A DNA stretch of 37,310 nt from the NCBI GenBank assembly GCA_964411275.1, contig CAYPKG010000020.1, forward strand, positions 1-37,310. The letters are read 5' to 3'. The translations under genes and the position numbers were made by a program. The notes under the pieces are model-generated. The model searched no databases, was not told the origin of the DNA, and saw only the letters and a list, made by a program, of their open reading frames with translations. The stretch is from CAYPKG01 sp964411275 (GTDB lineage: Bacteria; Bacillota; Clostridia; Christensenellales; CAG-138). Each line of letters begins with the position of its first letter. Position 1 is the stretch's first letter. Positions 17,774-25,773 of the stretch are shown here, one piece after another.

Positions 17774-19162
17774 TTATGAGGCGGAAGCCGTGGGTTCAGG
17801 CTGCTTTCGCCAGGATTCTCCAGTGGCTTTGCTTACGCTTTTGAGCATTGCCAAATAGCTTGTGGTGCCGCTGATCACCTCGGAAATTGGCTCCGCCAGG
17901 AACACCCCCATGACGCCCAGGGCGGGGATGGAAGACAGCAGGAACATCAGAGGCATAACCAATATGACCTTTCGAAATAGCGAGAAGAATATGGCCGCGC
18001 GGGATTTCCCCAGAGCCACATGCACATTTTGACCAATGCATTGGAACGTCATAAATATGAAGCAGGCGAAATAAATCCGGATGCAGGGAATGGCGGTTTG
18101 GATAAAGGCGGGATCGGGGTGAAACAGACGCACAAACGGCCCGGGAAGCAGCAGGATGAGAAGCCAGCACACGAGGTTGATCACAAAGAGCATTTTCGTG
18201 ATCAGCAGGATGCCTTCGCGAAGCCGCCCATATTCCTTTGCCCCGTAATTATAGCCCAGCACAGGCTGGCAGCCGTGGCCAAAGCCCACAAAGGGTATCT
18301 GTAAAAACCCGGTGATGGAGTTGATGACGGTCATAACTGCCACATACATGTAGCCCCCCAGCCGCTCCAGAAGGCTGTTGCAGGCCATGCCTACGGCGCT
18401 GGTGGTTGCGGCCATGACAAAGCTCGAAAGTCCAAGGGCGAGTATCCCCCGGACGCGGTGGAAGCTAAGGCGCATGCTTTTGAGTGTCAGCGGAAAAATG
18501 GCCTTCTTGCCGCACAGGAACAGCATCACCCATAGGGCGGAGCAGAACTGGCCGATCACCGTAGCGATTGCCGCGCCCTTGACGCCCATATTCAGCCCGA
18601 AAATGAACACCGGGTCCAGTATGAGGTTTACCACCGCGCCAATGGTTACGCTGAGCATGCCCACCCGGGAAAAGCCCTGGGCGTTGATGAATGAATTCAT
18701 CCCCAGGCTGAGGATCACGAAGAATGTGCCGCTTAGATAAATGCTGAAATAATCCTTGGCGTAGGGAATTGTGTCCATGTCGGCCCCGGACCAGTACAGC
18801 AGCGGCTCCATAAACACATAGCCTACGATTGTCACGAGGACGCTCAACACGATCAGGATGCTTAAGGTGTTGCCCATGTAAAGGCTGGCCTCCTCCTGCT
18901 GCTTTGCGCCCCGGGCGATGGAGAACAGCGGCGAGCCGCCTCTTCCCCCCAGGTGCGCAAACGCGGAAATCAGCCTCAACAGCGGCGCGGTGATCCCGAT
19001 GCCCGTAAGCGCCAACAGCCCCACCTCCGGGATGCGGGCGAGGTAGAGCCTGTCAACGATATTGTAAAGCACGTTTACCAGCTCCGCGATCATCAGCGGG
19101 ATGGAGACATGTAATATGTTGGCGCGCATGCTATTTTGAGAAAAATCGCTTTGTTGGGCCAT
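17774..19162 (-). CDS. MATE-family multidrug efflux transporter
   Basis: 462 aa with 12 hydrophobic segments in two related halves, as in MATE transporters that export drugs or metabolites with Na+ or H+. Landmarks include PLMIAELVNVLYNIVDRLYLAR in helix 1 (about 22-43), GRGGSPLFSIARGA, NAQGFSRVGMLSVTIGAVVNLILDP in the first half, and GFGHGCQPVLGYNYGA in the second. AGGACGG precedes the ATG. Substrate unknown. It lies between ychF (convergent) and the Lsa-like ABC-F gene, whose terminator separates them, so a shared drug-resistance role is only suggestive. Confidence 0.92.
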   Translation of the reverse strand: MAQQSDFSQNSMRANILHVSIPLMIAELVNVLYNIVDRLYLARIPEVGLLALTGIGITAPLLRLISAFAHLGGRGGSPLFSIARGAKQQEEASLYMGNTLSILIVLSVLVTIVGYVFMEPLLYWSGADMDTIPYAKDYFSIYLSGTFFVILSLGMNSFINAQGFSRVGMLSVTIGAVVNLILDPVFIFGLNMGVKGAAIATVIGQFCSALWVMLFLCGKKAIFPLTLKSMRLSFHRVRGILALGLSSFVMAATTSAVGMACNSLLERLGGYMYVAVMTVINSITGFLQIPFVGFGHGCQPVLGYNYGAKEYGRLREGILLITKMLFVINLVCWLLILLLPGPFVRLFHPDPAFIQTAIPCIRIYFACFIFMTFQCIGQNVHVALGKSRAAIFFSLFRKVILVMPLMFLLSSIPALGVMGVFLAEPISEVISGTTSYLAMLKSVSKATGESWRKQPEPTASAS

Positions 19163-19241
19163 TGCAGCCGTCCTTTTTTATAATGGGAGCAATTTAACTA
19201 TATATGCCTTTGCATAGAAAAACAAGAAGGGAAAACAAACC

Positions 19242-19295
19242 CGCCCCGGAAGTCACCGCGGAGGATTTTATGTTTGACCGGCACAATCCGGGGCG
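19242..19295 (-). terminator. Possible terminator of the ABC-F gene
   Basis: Minus strand: CGCCCCGGA pairs with TCCGGGGCG across a 36-nt loop, followed by a GGTTTGTTTTCCC tail. The stem is perfect but the loop is long, so efficiency is uncertain. Confidence 0.5.
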
Positions 19296-19323
19296 TTTCG
19301 TCATGGCGGAAAATAAACCCGGA

Positions 19324-20805
19324 TTACATCCACAATTCCCCTGTCGCCACATTCTCTAAAAACGCCGCGTCGTGCTCCACCAGCAGCATCGTCGGTGAAG
19401 AGCGCAAAATCAGCGCCTCGATCTGCATCCTGGAAAGCACATCCACGTAGTTGAGGGGTTCGTCCCAAATGTACAGGTGGGCGTTTGTAAAAAGGCTGAT
19501 GGCCAGGAGAACCTTTTTCTTCTGCCCAAGGCTGTATTGTCCCATGTCCTTTTCAAACTGCACCCGCTCAAACCCCAGCTTTCTTAAAAGCATCAAAAGC
19601 CTTGTTTCATCCGCTCCTTGCTGCTTGGCAAACTCCTTGAGGTCGCCCCTAAGCCCAGACGCGTCCTGAGGCACATAGGAGATCATAAGCCCCGACGCAA
19701 GCTCCAGCCGCCCTGTAGCGGTGATGGCCGGATCCTGCAGGATCGCTTTTAGCAGCGTGGATTTTCCGCTGCCGTTTGGCCCCCGCAGCGCAAGCCGCTC
19801 CCCCTGCTTCAACTCAAATGAAATCTCCCGGCAGGCGCAAACGCTGCCGTAATGGAGCGTTACATCCCTCGCGTCCACCAGCCGCTGTTTGTGAAAGGGG
19901 AGGGGTGTGACCCACAGCGCGTCGGCCTCCTCGATGTTTTTTAAGAGCTTGCTCTTTTCCTCCACCGCCCGCTCCCGCCGCTGCTCGGTGGCCTTTGCCC
20001 GCTTCATCATCTTGGCGGACTTGTGGCCCACAAACCCCCGGTCGGGCCGCAGTCCGGAATTGCGGTTTGCGTACTTTGTGCTTTCCACCGTATCCGCCCA
20101 GCCTGCGGTGCGCTTGCTTGCGGCGTCCAGCCTGCGCATTTCTTTTTTCAGCTTCGCGTTTTCGCCTTGCTCAAACAAATCCTGACGCTTGCGGTTTTCT
20201 TCCCAGCAGGTGAAATTTCCCTGGACGAGCTCCAGCCCCGCCCGGTTGATGGAGAGGGTGTGGTCGGTACATATGTCCAGCAGCGTCCGGTCGTGGGACA
20301 CCAGTATAAAGCCGGATTTTAAGGAAAGGTAATTGCCCAGCATGGCCCGGCTTTCCAAATCCAGGTGGTTGGTTGGCTCATCCAGCAAAAGAAATTCCCC
20401 TTCCCTGCAGAACAGGGACGCAAGCAGCGCCTTTGTGCGCTGGCCGTTACTCAGCGTTTCAAAGGGGCGCGTTAATGCGTCCCCTGAAAGGCCCAGCAGC
20501 CCGGCCTCCCGCTCCAGCTCCCATTCCTGCGCCTGTGGGCATACCTCCAGCATGACAGAGAGGGCGGGCCGGGCCGCATCCTCCACCGGGAATGGGAAAT
20601 AGCAGAAGGGGACAGGCGCGTCGATGCGCCCGGAATACGCAAACTCGCCAAGGAGCAGGCGCAAAAGCGTGGTCTTGCCCCTGCCGTTGCGCCCCACAAG
20701 GCCCAGCCGCCAGTTTGTGTCAAGCTGCACGCTGGTGTTCTCGAACACCGGGTCATAGCTGCCTGGATAGGCAAAGGTTAAATTCGTTATTTTGATTGTT
20801 GGCAT
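19324..20805 (-). CDS. Lsa-like ABC-F ribosomal protection protein
   Basis: 493 aa with two ABC domains and no membrane part. ABC1: Walker A GRNGRGKTT at 38-46, signature LSNGQRTK, Walker B with DEPTNHLD. ABC2: GPNGSGKST, signature YSLGQKKK, DEPLNYVD; both catalytic Glu are present. The linker carries GFVGHKSAKMMKRAKATE, and the start matches the Lsa pattern (TIKITNLTFAYPGSYD, QLDTNWRLGLVGRNGRGKTT split by strands). ABC-F proteins of the Lsa/Vga/VmlR type remove lincosamides, streptogramin A and pleuromutilins from the ribosome; this assignment is from similarity recalled, not a search. GGAGG lies 10 nt before the ATG. A leader with an intrinsic terminator precedes it, fitting antibiotic-induced attenuation. 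Divergent from purR. Confidence 0.9.
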   Translation of the reverse strand: MPTIKITNLTFAYPGSYDPVFENTSVQLDTNWRLGLVGRNGRGKTTLLRLLLGEFAYSGRIDAPVPFCYFPFPVEDAARPALSVMLEVCPQAQEWELEREAGLLGLSGDALTRPFETLSNGQRTKALLASLFCREGEFLLLDEPTNHLDLESRAMLGNYLSLKSGFILVSHDRTLLDICTDHTLSINRAGLELVQGNFTCWEENRKRQDLFEQGENAKLKKEMRRLDAASKRTAGWADTVESTKYANRNSGLRPDRGFVGHKSAKMMKRAKATEQRRERAVEEKSKLLKNIEEADALWVTPLPFHKQRLVDARDVTLHYGSVCACREISFELKQGERLALRGPNGSGKSTLLKAILQDPAITATGRLELASGLMISYVPQDASGLRGDLKEFAKQQGADETRLLMLLRKLGFERVQFEKDMGQYSLGQKKKVLLAISLFTNAHLYIWDEPLNYVDVLSRMQIEALILRSSPTMLLVEHDAAFLENVATGELWM

Positions 20806-20820
20806 AGGATGATTTCCTCC

Positions 20821-20861
20821 AAAAAATAAAACCCCCGCAGGAAGGCCGTCCTTCCCCGGGG
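20821..20861 (-). terminator. Attenuator hairpin directly before the ABC-F ribosome site
   Basis: Minus strand: CCCCG-GGAAGG pairs with CCTTCC-GCGGGG (small internal loop), loop ACGG, then GTTTTATTTTTT, and only then GGAGG and the ABC-F ATG. A terminator inside the leader of its own gene points to transcription attenuation. Confidence 0.8.
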
Positions 20862-20878
20862 CATTTCATCCAAAGAGG

Positions 20879-20910
20879 GCCAACAAAAGCGCAATGCGCG
20901 CCATGTTGGC
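20879..20910 (-). repeat. Leader hairpin upstream of the attenuator
   Basis: Stem GCCAACA / TGTTGGC with a nested GCGC / GCGC, in the ABC-F leader. It ends about 18 nt before the attenuator stem and may take part in alternative folding. Confidence 0.5.
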
Positions 20911-20958
20911 GATGCGGGATGCTCCGGGAAAATGCGGTTTCCTGCCAACCCGCGATGC

Positions 20959-20988
20959 TTACAAAGCCCCAAAGGGGCCCATAACCAT
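20959..20988 (-). CDS. Candidate leader peptide MVMGPFGAL
   Basis: Nine-codon frame ATG to TAA in the ABC-F leader. Its codons form a GGGCCCC-TTT-GGGGC hairpin, so translation would disrupt local structure. No good ribosome site precedes it. It is one of two candidates for a drug-sensing leader ORF; low confidence. Confidence 0.25.
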   Translation of the reverse strand: MVMGPFGAL

Positions 20989-21043
20989 CGCCGGGCGCGT
21001 AAGGCAAGGGATTGCTCCCTTTTCCTTGAATGCTCAGCAGGAA

Positions 21044-21085
21044 CTATTTGCGCATCTTCCCAACTCCCATCGGTTTTCTTTTCAT
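21044..21085 (-). CDS. Candidate leader peptide MKRKPMGVGKMRK (or MGVGKMRK from 21070)
   Basis: Short frame at the very 5' end of the predicted ABC-F transcript, ending in TAG. The first ATG lies only one base after the -10 box and may be upstream of the transcription start; the inner ATG at 21070 (eight residues) would be transcribed. Short leader ORFs that stall under antibiotic are the usual sensors for ABC-F and Erm attenuators. No strong ribosome site. Confidence 0.3.
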   Translation of the reverse strand: MKRKPMGVGKMRK

Positions 21086-21086
21086 C

Positions 21087-21115
21087 AGTATAGCATTGGC
21101 AGCCAAAACATGCAA
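21087..21115 (-). promoter_or_regulatory. Promoter of the ABC-F gene
   Basis: Minus strand: TTGCAT, 17 nt, TATACT with an extended TGC before the -10. It implies a leader of about 275 nt before the ATG, unusually long and containing the attenuator. Confidence 0.7.
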
Positions 21116-21118
21116 ATC

Positions 21119-21130
21119 CCGAACGTTCGG
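21119..21130. promoter_or_regulatory. PurR operator candidate 1
   Basis: Perfect palindrome CCGAACGTTCGG. The half-site CCGAAC equals the core of the B. subtilis PurBox (AWWWCCGAACWWT). It lies 4 nt upstream of the ABC-F -35 and 11 nt upstream of the purR -35. Confidence 0.65.
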
Positions 21131-21141
21131 AAAAAAATTCC

Positions 21142-21170
21142 TTGTAAATATGCGGATTGGACAGTATAAT
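21142..21170 (+). promoter_or_regulatory. Promoter of purR
   Basis: TTGTAA, 17 nt, TATAAT, placed between two PurBox-like palindromes. The leader is about 37 nt. Confidence 0.7.
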
Positions 21171-21182
21171 GGCTCTATTATA

Positions 21183-21194
21183 CCGAATATTCGG
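21183..21194. promoter_or_regulatory. PurR operator candidate 2
   Basis: Perfect palindrome CCGAATATTCGG just after the predicted purR start. It shares flanks (AT-N before, R-AAA after) with operator candidate 1, 64 nt upstream. Position over the early transcribed region suits autorepression. Confidence 0.6.
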
Positions 21195-21213
21195 GAAAAG
21201 GAGCAGGGCATCC

Positions 21214-22065
21214 ATGAGGGGGTTGAATACCGATCGCGTTAAGCGCAGCGAGCGTGTAGCGGCCATTACCCGGGCGCTGACGGCGGAGCCGGGGCGGCTG
21301 TTTACGCTGCGGGAGTTTGTGGAGTGGTTTGGCTGCGCCAAATCAACTTTAAGCGAGGACATCACCACGGTCCGCGGGGTCATGGCCCGTTACGGCCTGG
21401 GCGTTGTGGAAAGCGTAAACGGCGCGGCAGGCGGCGTTCGCTTTTATCCGTTTTATCAGGAGGATGCGGACGCGGCGTTTGTGCTTTCGCTATGCGAGGA
21501 GCTGGCCCAGCAGGAGCGCATACTCCCCGGCGGATTTCTGTATACTGCGGATCTGTTCTCCAATCCCCGGCAGCTGGCGCGAATGGGGGAGATATTCGCC
21601 AAGCGTTTTCATAAGGAGCAGCCCGACGTGGTGGTGACGGTGGAGTCCATGGGCGTGCCCATCGCGCTGATGGTGGCAAAAGCCCTTGGAAAGCCCATGG
21701 TTACCGCCCGGCGGGATAACCGGATGACCGAAGGGTCGGTGGTGACATTGAATTATATGAGCGGCACCAGCAAGCGCATGCAAACCATGAGCCTGCCCCG
21801 CCGGAGCCTGAGTGCGGGCCAGCGAGCGCTGGTTATCGACGACTTTATGAAGGGCGGCGGCACCAGCAAGGCGCTGTGCTCCATGATGAAGGAGTTTGGC
21901 GTGGAAGTGGCGGGTATCGGCGTGATAATGGCCACACAGGAGCCCCGGATGAAGCGGGTGAAGGAGTTTTGCTCGCTGATGACGCTGGGAGCCGTGGATG
22001 AGGAAGCCGGGTTTGCCGACATCCAGCCATCGGATTGGCTGCTTCCTACAAGAAAACGGAATTAG
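21214..22065 (+). CDS. purR: Purine operon repressor PurR
   Basis: Bacillus-type PurR (283 aa): an N-terminal winged-helix domain (RSERVAAITRAL, FTLREFVEWFGCAKSTLSEDI, about 11-53) fused to a phosphoribosyltransferase-fold domain that senses PRPP. The PRPP loop VIDDFMKGGGTS is intact at about 208-219, and VTVESMGVPIALMVAKALG precedes it. An open frame runs back to 21157, but ATG 21214 has AAAAGGAG upstream and the homologous start. Two CCGAA palindromes flank its promoter, suggesting autoregulation. A hairpin terminator follows. Confidence 0.95.
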   Translation: MRGLNTDRVKRSERVAAITRALTAEPGRLFTLREFVEWFGCAKSTLSEDITTVRGVMARYGLGVVESVNGAAGGVRFYPFYQEDADAAFVLSLCEELAQQERILPGGFLYTADLFSNPRQLARMGEIFAKRFHKEQPDVVVTVESMGVPIALMVAKALGKPMVTARRDNRMTEGSVVTLNYMSGTSKRMQTMSLPRRSLSAGQRALVIDDFMKGGGTSKALCSMMKEFGVEVAGIGVIMATQEPRMKRVKEFCSLMTLGAVDEEAGFADIQPSDWLLPTRKRN

Positions 22066-22071
22066 AAATAC

Positions 22072-22107
22072 AAATGCCGCCACGGGAGTGACCGCGGCGG
22101 CATTTTT
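22072..22107 (+). terminator. Rho-independent terminator of purR
   Basis: AAATGCCGCC pairs with GGCGGCATTT around a GC-rich middle, followed by TTTTT. Confidence 0.85.
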
Positions 22108-22287
22108 GATGTCCTTCTATTCACCGCCCGCATAGCGCTAAGGGCAGCTGAATAATAAGCTTAGTATGCAAAGCGCTGCAGCCCCCAGCCAATCACAGAA
22201 AATATTGGCGCTTTATTCCGGTATTTTGCCGGTTTCTTTACAAGAAAACATAGTATAATATGCTTTACAATATGAGGAGGCTACACG

Positions 22288-24936
22288 ATGACACAAGAAT
22301 TCCATTCAATGGAGGCGGACGCTGTATTGGACGCCCTTCAAACCGGACAGGCAGGCCTGTCTCGTGAGGAGGCGGCAAAGCGCTTAAGCGAGCAGGGCGA
22401 AAACCGCCTCACCAGCGGCAAACGGCGCACAAAGCTACAGATGTTCGTCGATCAGCTCAAGGGCTTTATGATCTATGTGCTGCTGGCGGCGGCACTGGTA
22501 TCCGGCATTCTCGGGGAATGGATGGACGCGTGCATTATATTCGCCATCATCCTCTTAAACGCTGTGATGGGCATGCTCCAGGAAAACAACGCGGAAAACG
22601 CGCTTGCCGCCCTGCAAGACATGAGCGCGCCCCAAGCCAAGGTGCGCCGGGGCGAAGAAAGCATGTCCATCCCTTCCGCCGAGGTGGTGGTGGGGGACAT
22701 CGTCTTGCTTGAGGCGGGGGATCTGGTTCCGGCGGATGTGCGCATTCTGGAAAGCGGATCGCTGCAAATACAGGAAAGCGCCCTGACTGGGGAAAGCGCG
22801 CCGGTGGACAAAACCCCCAACCCGTGCGCGCAGGACGCGGCATTGGGGGATCAGACCAGCATGGCGTTTATGAGCTCCCTTGTCAGCTACGGCCGGGGTG
22901 TGGGCGTGGTGACCGCCACGGGCATGCAAACTGAGGTCGGGCACATTGCGCATATGGTGCAAAACGCGGACGAGCGGGCCACCCCCTTGCAGCAGCGGCT
23001 GGAGAGCCTTGGGAAAACCCTTGGCATTGCCTGCCTTGTGATTTGCGGCATTATGTTCGGCGTTGGCCTTCTGTACGGGAGGGACGCGCTTAACATGTTC
23101 CTTCTTGCGGTCAGCCTGGCGGTTGCGGCGATCCCGGAGGGGCTTCCCGCCATCACCACGGTGGTGCAGGCAATGGGCGTCAAGCGTATGGTGGCGAGAA
23201 ACGCCATCGTCAGAAAGCTGCCCGCTGTGGAAACGCTGGGAAGCGCCACGGTCATTTGTTCCGACAAGACTGGGACGTTGACCCAGAACCGCATGACGGT
23301 GAAGCGGGCCGCGTTCGCAGGGCGGGCCTTGACAACAGAGGACTGCGCTGCGGAACAGGCGAAAATTTTTTGGGAGCTCATTAACTGCGCAATATTGTGC
23401 AACGACGCCACCGTCAACGATGCGGGCGTTGGCCTGGGTGACCCCACGGAAACCGCGCTGGTAGACTTTGGCAAGTCCCTCGGCGCGAACCCGGAGGCGA
23501 TCAGAAAAGAGCTGCCCCGTGTGGACGAGGCGCCCTTTGACAGCGACCGCAAGCGCATGAGCGTTTTGTGTAAGACCGGCGATGGGTATGTGATGTACGC
23601 CAAGGGCGGGCTGGATGAGATACTGGCGTGCGCTACCCATATCGCGGACGCGGACGGCAACCCACGGCCCATCACGAAGGAGGACCGGGATTGGCTGGAC
23701 GACGCGAACAAAGACATGGCCGGGGCCGCGCTAAGGGTGCTGGCATATGCGACCAAGGCTTTTGATGCCCGGCCCGTTACCATATTTGACGAGGAGCGGG
23801 AACTGACGCTGCTGGGGCTTACCGGCATGATCGACCCCCCCCGGGAGGAGGCGAAGGACGCCGTGGCCACCTGCCAGAAGGCGGGCATCCGGGCTGTCAT
23901 GATCACGGGCGACCATAAGCTCACCGCCACCGCCATCGCAGAGGAGCTGGGCATCTATCATGCAAGCCGGGGGGACAGGGCCGTCACCGGCACAGAGCTT
24001 TCCGCCATGGACGATCAGGAGCTCTTCGACAGCGTCCGGGACATCAGCGTATACGCCCGGGTATCTCCGGAGCATAAGATGCGCATCATCGACGCGTGGC
24101 AAAAGCACGGCGAGGTGGTGGCCATGACAGGCGATGGCGTCAACGACGCGCCCGCCCTTAAGAAAGCGGACATCGGCTGCGCCATGGGCAAGGTGGGCAC
24201 CGAGGTGGCCAAGGAGGCTGCCGACGTCATATTAACCGACGACAATTTCGCCACAGTGGTGTCCGCCGTGGAGGAGGGCCGCCGGATCTACGACAACATC
24301 AAAAAGGCGGTGCAGTTTTTGCTTTCCTCCAACCTGGCGGAAATACTGGTGCTGCTCACCGCCACCCTTTTGAACCTCGCGGAACCTCTCTTGGCGATCC
24401 ACATCCTCTGGGTCAACCTTCTGACGGACAGCCTGCCGGCGCTTGCCCTGGGGCTTGACCCGGCGGAGCCGGGGATCATGGACCGGCAGCCAACAAAGGG
24501 CACCAGCCTGTTCTCTCGAAGCATGGTGGTAAACGTGGGCTGGATGGGGGTTATGATCGGTGTTATCACGTTTATAGCGTACCTCATCGGGCTTCCCCAT
24601 GGCATCGACACCGCCCGGACAATGGCCTTCGCGGTGCTGTCCATGTCTGAGCTTGTTCACGCCTTTAACCTTCGCAGCGAGAGCGAATCGCTGTTTACCC
24701 TGCACCTGTTCACCAACAAGTGGCTGTTCGCGGCGGCAGGGGGCGGCATTCTTCTGACATTTGGGCTGCTGGAGTTCGCACCCCTTCGCACCGCGTTCAA
24801 GCTGGCCGCGCTGCCCGCGTCGCTGCTGGGCGAGGTGGCGCTGTTGTCCTTAGCGCCCCTTGTGATTGTGGAGTTGATTAAAATACTCAAGCGGGCAAGG
24901 AACAAGCGCAAGCAGGGCCTCATGCAATCAAGATGA
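22288..24936 (+). CDS. Calcium-type (P2A-like) cation-transporting P-type ATPase
   Basis: 882 aa ATP-driven cation pump in the membrane. It has an N-terminal cation-ATPase domain, the actuator loop TGES, the helix-4 motif PEGLPA (ion site of P2-type pumps), the phosphorylation site DKTGTLT with D326, the hinge TGDGVNDAPALKKADIG, and the C-terminal helices with NLLTDSLPALALG. The PEGLPA and NLLTD motifs fit Ca2+ pumps such as LMCA1/YloB; Na+ or Mn2+ cannot be excluded. GAGGAGG lies before the ATG. Upstream, TATAAT at 22254-22259 could be a -10 but no good -35 is seen. Single gene. Confidence 0.93.
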   Translation: MTQEFHSMEADAVLDALQTGQAGLSREEAAKRLSEQGENRLTSGKRRTKLQMFVDQLKGFMIYVLLAAALVSGILGEWMDACIIFAIILLNAVMGMLQENNAENALAALQDMSAPQAKVRRGEESMSIPSAEVVVGDIVLLEAGDLVPADVRILESGSLQIQESALTGESAPVDKTPNPCAQDAALGDQTSMAFMSSLVSYGRGVGVVTATGMQTEVGHIAHMVQNADERATPLQQRLESLGKTLGIACLVICGIMFGVGLLYGRDALNMFLLAVSLAVAAIPEGLPAITTVVQAMGVKRMVARNAIVRKLPAVETLGSATVICSDKTGTLTQNRMTVKRAAFAGRALTTEDCAAEQAKIFWELINCAILCNDATVNDAGVGLGDPTETALVDFGKSLGANPEAIRKELPRVDEAPFDSDRKRMSVLCKTGDGYVMYAKGGLDEILACATHIADADGNPRPITKEDRDWLDDANKDMAGAALRVLAYATKAFDARPVTIFDEERELTLLGLTGMIDPPREEAKDAVATCQKAGIRAVMITGDHKLTATAIAEELGIYHASRGDRAVTGTELSAMDDQELFDSVRDISVYARVSPEHKMRIIDAWQKHGEVVAMTGDGVNDAPALKKADIGCAMGKVGTEVAKEAADVILTDDNFATVVSAVEEGRRIYDNIKKAVQFLLSSNLAEILVLLTATLLNLAEPLLAIHILWVNLLTDSLPALALGLDPAEPGIMDRQPTKGTSLFSRSMVVNVGWMGVMIGVITFIAYLIGLPHGIDTARTMAFAVLSMSELVHAFNLRSESESLFTLHLFTNKWLFAAAGGGILLTFGLLEFAPLRTAFKLAALPASLLGEVALLSLAPLVIVELIKILKRARNKRKQGLMQSR

Positions 24937-24954
24937 CTACATGAACAGTAGCTT

Positions 24955-25009
24955 CAGGCCATGGGCAAAGCCTAGGCCATCGACAAAGCCAAGGCTTTGT
25001 CGATGGCCT
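24955..25009. repeat. Direct-repeat / long-hairpin element after the P-type ATPase
   Basis: From 24974 to 25009 a perfect 17-bp stem (AGGCCATCGACAAAGCC and its complement) with an AA loop. The left arm is preceded at 24955-24971 by a 15/17 match of the same arm (AGGCCATGGGCAAAGCC). No T-tract follows on either strand. It lies between convergent genes and may act as a transcription or decay barrier. Confidence 0.8.
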
Positions 25010-25029
25010 GAGATTGTCGAGAAGCCCTA

Positions 25030-25521
25030 CTAATCAGCCATCGGCTGAAACATGGTTTGACAATATGCTTTTCCCGTTTTCGTAACAAAAACATGATCCA
25101 GCGCTGCCTGAATAGCCTTGGCGCTCATTTCACTTTCAAACATATTCACAAGAAAATCCGCTTCAACAAGTATTTGATAGTCCATCCCGTCAATATCTTT
25201 GTATGTATGATGGTGCCCTACCAAATAGCAAACTCTATCGATAATTTCCTCTGGGTATTTAAGGGCTTTTAACATTGCTTTTGCTACAGGCGGGCCTTCC
25301 AACTCCTGGTACTTCCCGCTTCCCGAGCCGTATTTCTCCATTGCGGGCACAATGCCTATATCGTGTACAATGGCAGCGGTCTCCAAAGTTTTAAGGGTAC
25401 CATCATCGATCCCCTCGCATAAGCCAATCATTCGCGCAAAACCATGCACCTTCGTAAAATGTTGAATTTGTTTCGGGTCACCAGAGTATAATTTCATCAT
25501 TTCAAAAAATAATTGTTCCAT
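25030..25521 (-). CDS. Small HD-domain phosphohydrolase
   Basis: About 163 aa HD-superfamily hydrolase. Metal ligands are visible: H in HFTKVHGF, the VHDIG motif, HHHTY, and the D in EADFLVNM. Such stand-alone HD proteins hydrolyse nucleotides or related phosphoesters; substrate unknown. The start is uncertain: the frame opens with TTG at 25536, ATG 25527 touches the GGGGGA ribosome site, and ATG 25521 has it at about 8 nt and is preferred. It is AT-richer than the ATPase gene and convergent with it. Confidence 0.82.
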   Translation of the reverse strand: MEQLFFEMMKLYSGDPKQIQHFTKVHGFARMIGLCEGIDDGTLKTLETAAIVHDIGIVPAMEKYGSGSGKYQELEGPPVAKAMLKALKYPEEIIDRVCYLVGHHHTYKDIDGMDYQILVEADFLVNMFESEMSAKAIQAALDHVFVTKTGKAYCQTMFQPMAD

Positions 25522-25691
25522 TTTCATATCCCCCAAATTTGCCAGAATGCTCGCCGGTAATTTTTTGCATGCCGATTGGTTTTTTAAATTTGCAGTCTAA
25601 TTATAGCTTATATCGTGGAAAAGCTCAAGCGGTTAGAAGCTGCCTTAAAATGAGTCACACAATGCACCATAAAAGATCAAAAAAAGCGTTT

Positions 25692-25705
25692 CTTTTACGT
25701 AAAAG
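25692..25705. repeat. Perfect 14-bp palindrome upstream of the recombinase gene
   Basis: CTTTTACGTAAAAG, 68 nt before the recombinase ATG, in an otherwise empty 252-nt AT-rich gap (25522-25773). TATAGT lies between it and the gene. Possible operator; no regulator can be named. Confidence 0.4.
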
Positions 25706-25773
25706 CACAGCATTTTGTATCATTCGCGTATGAGGTATAGTTGGGATACTGGAATTATTGGGAGGGTTATATT

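Noticed and set aside
22237..22259. Promoter of the P-type ATPase with TTTACA and TATAAT
   Set aside because: Spacer would be only 11 nt; the -10 alone is kept as a remark.
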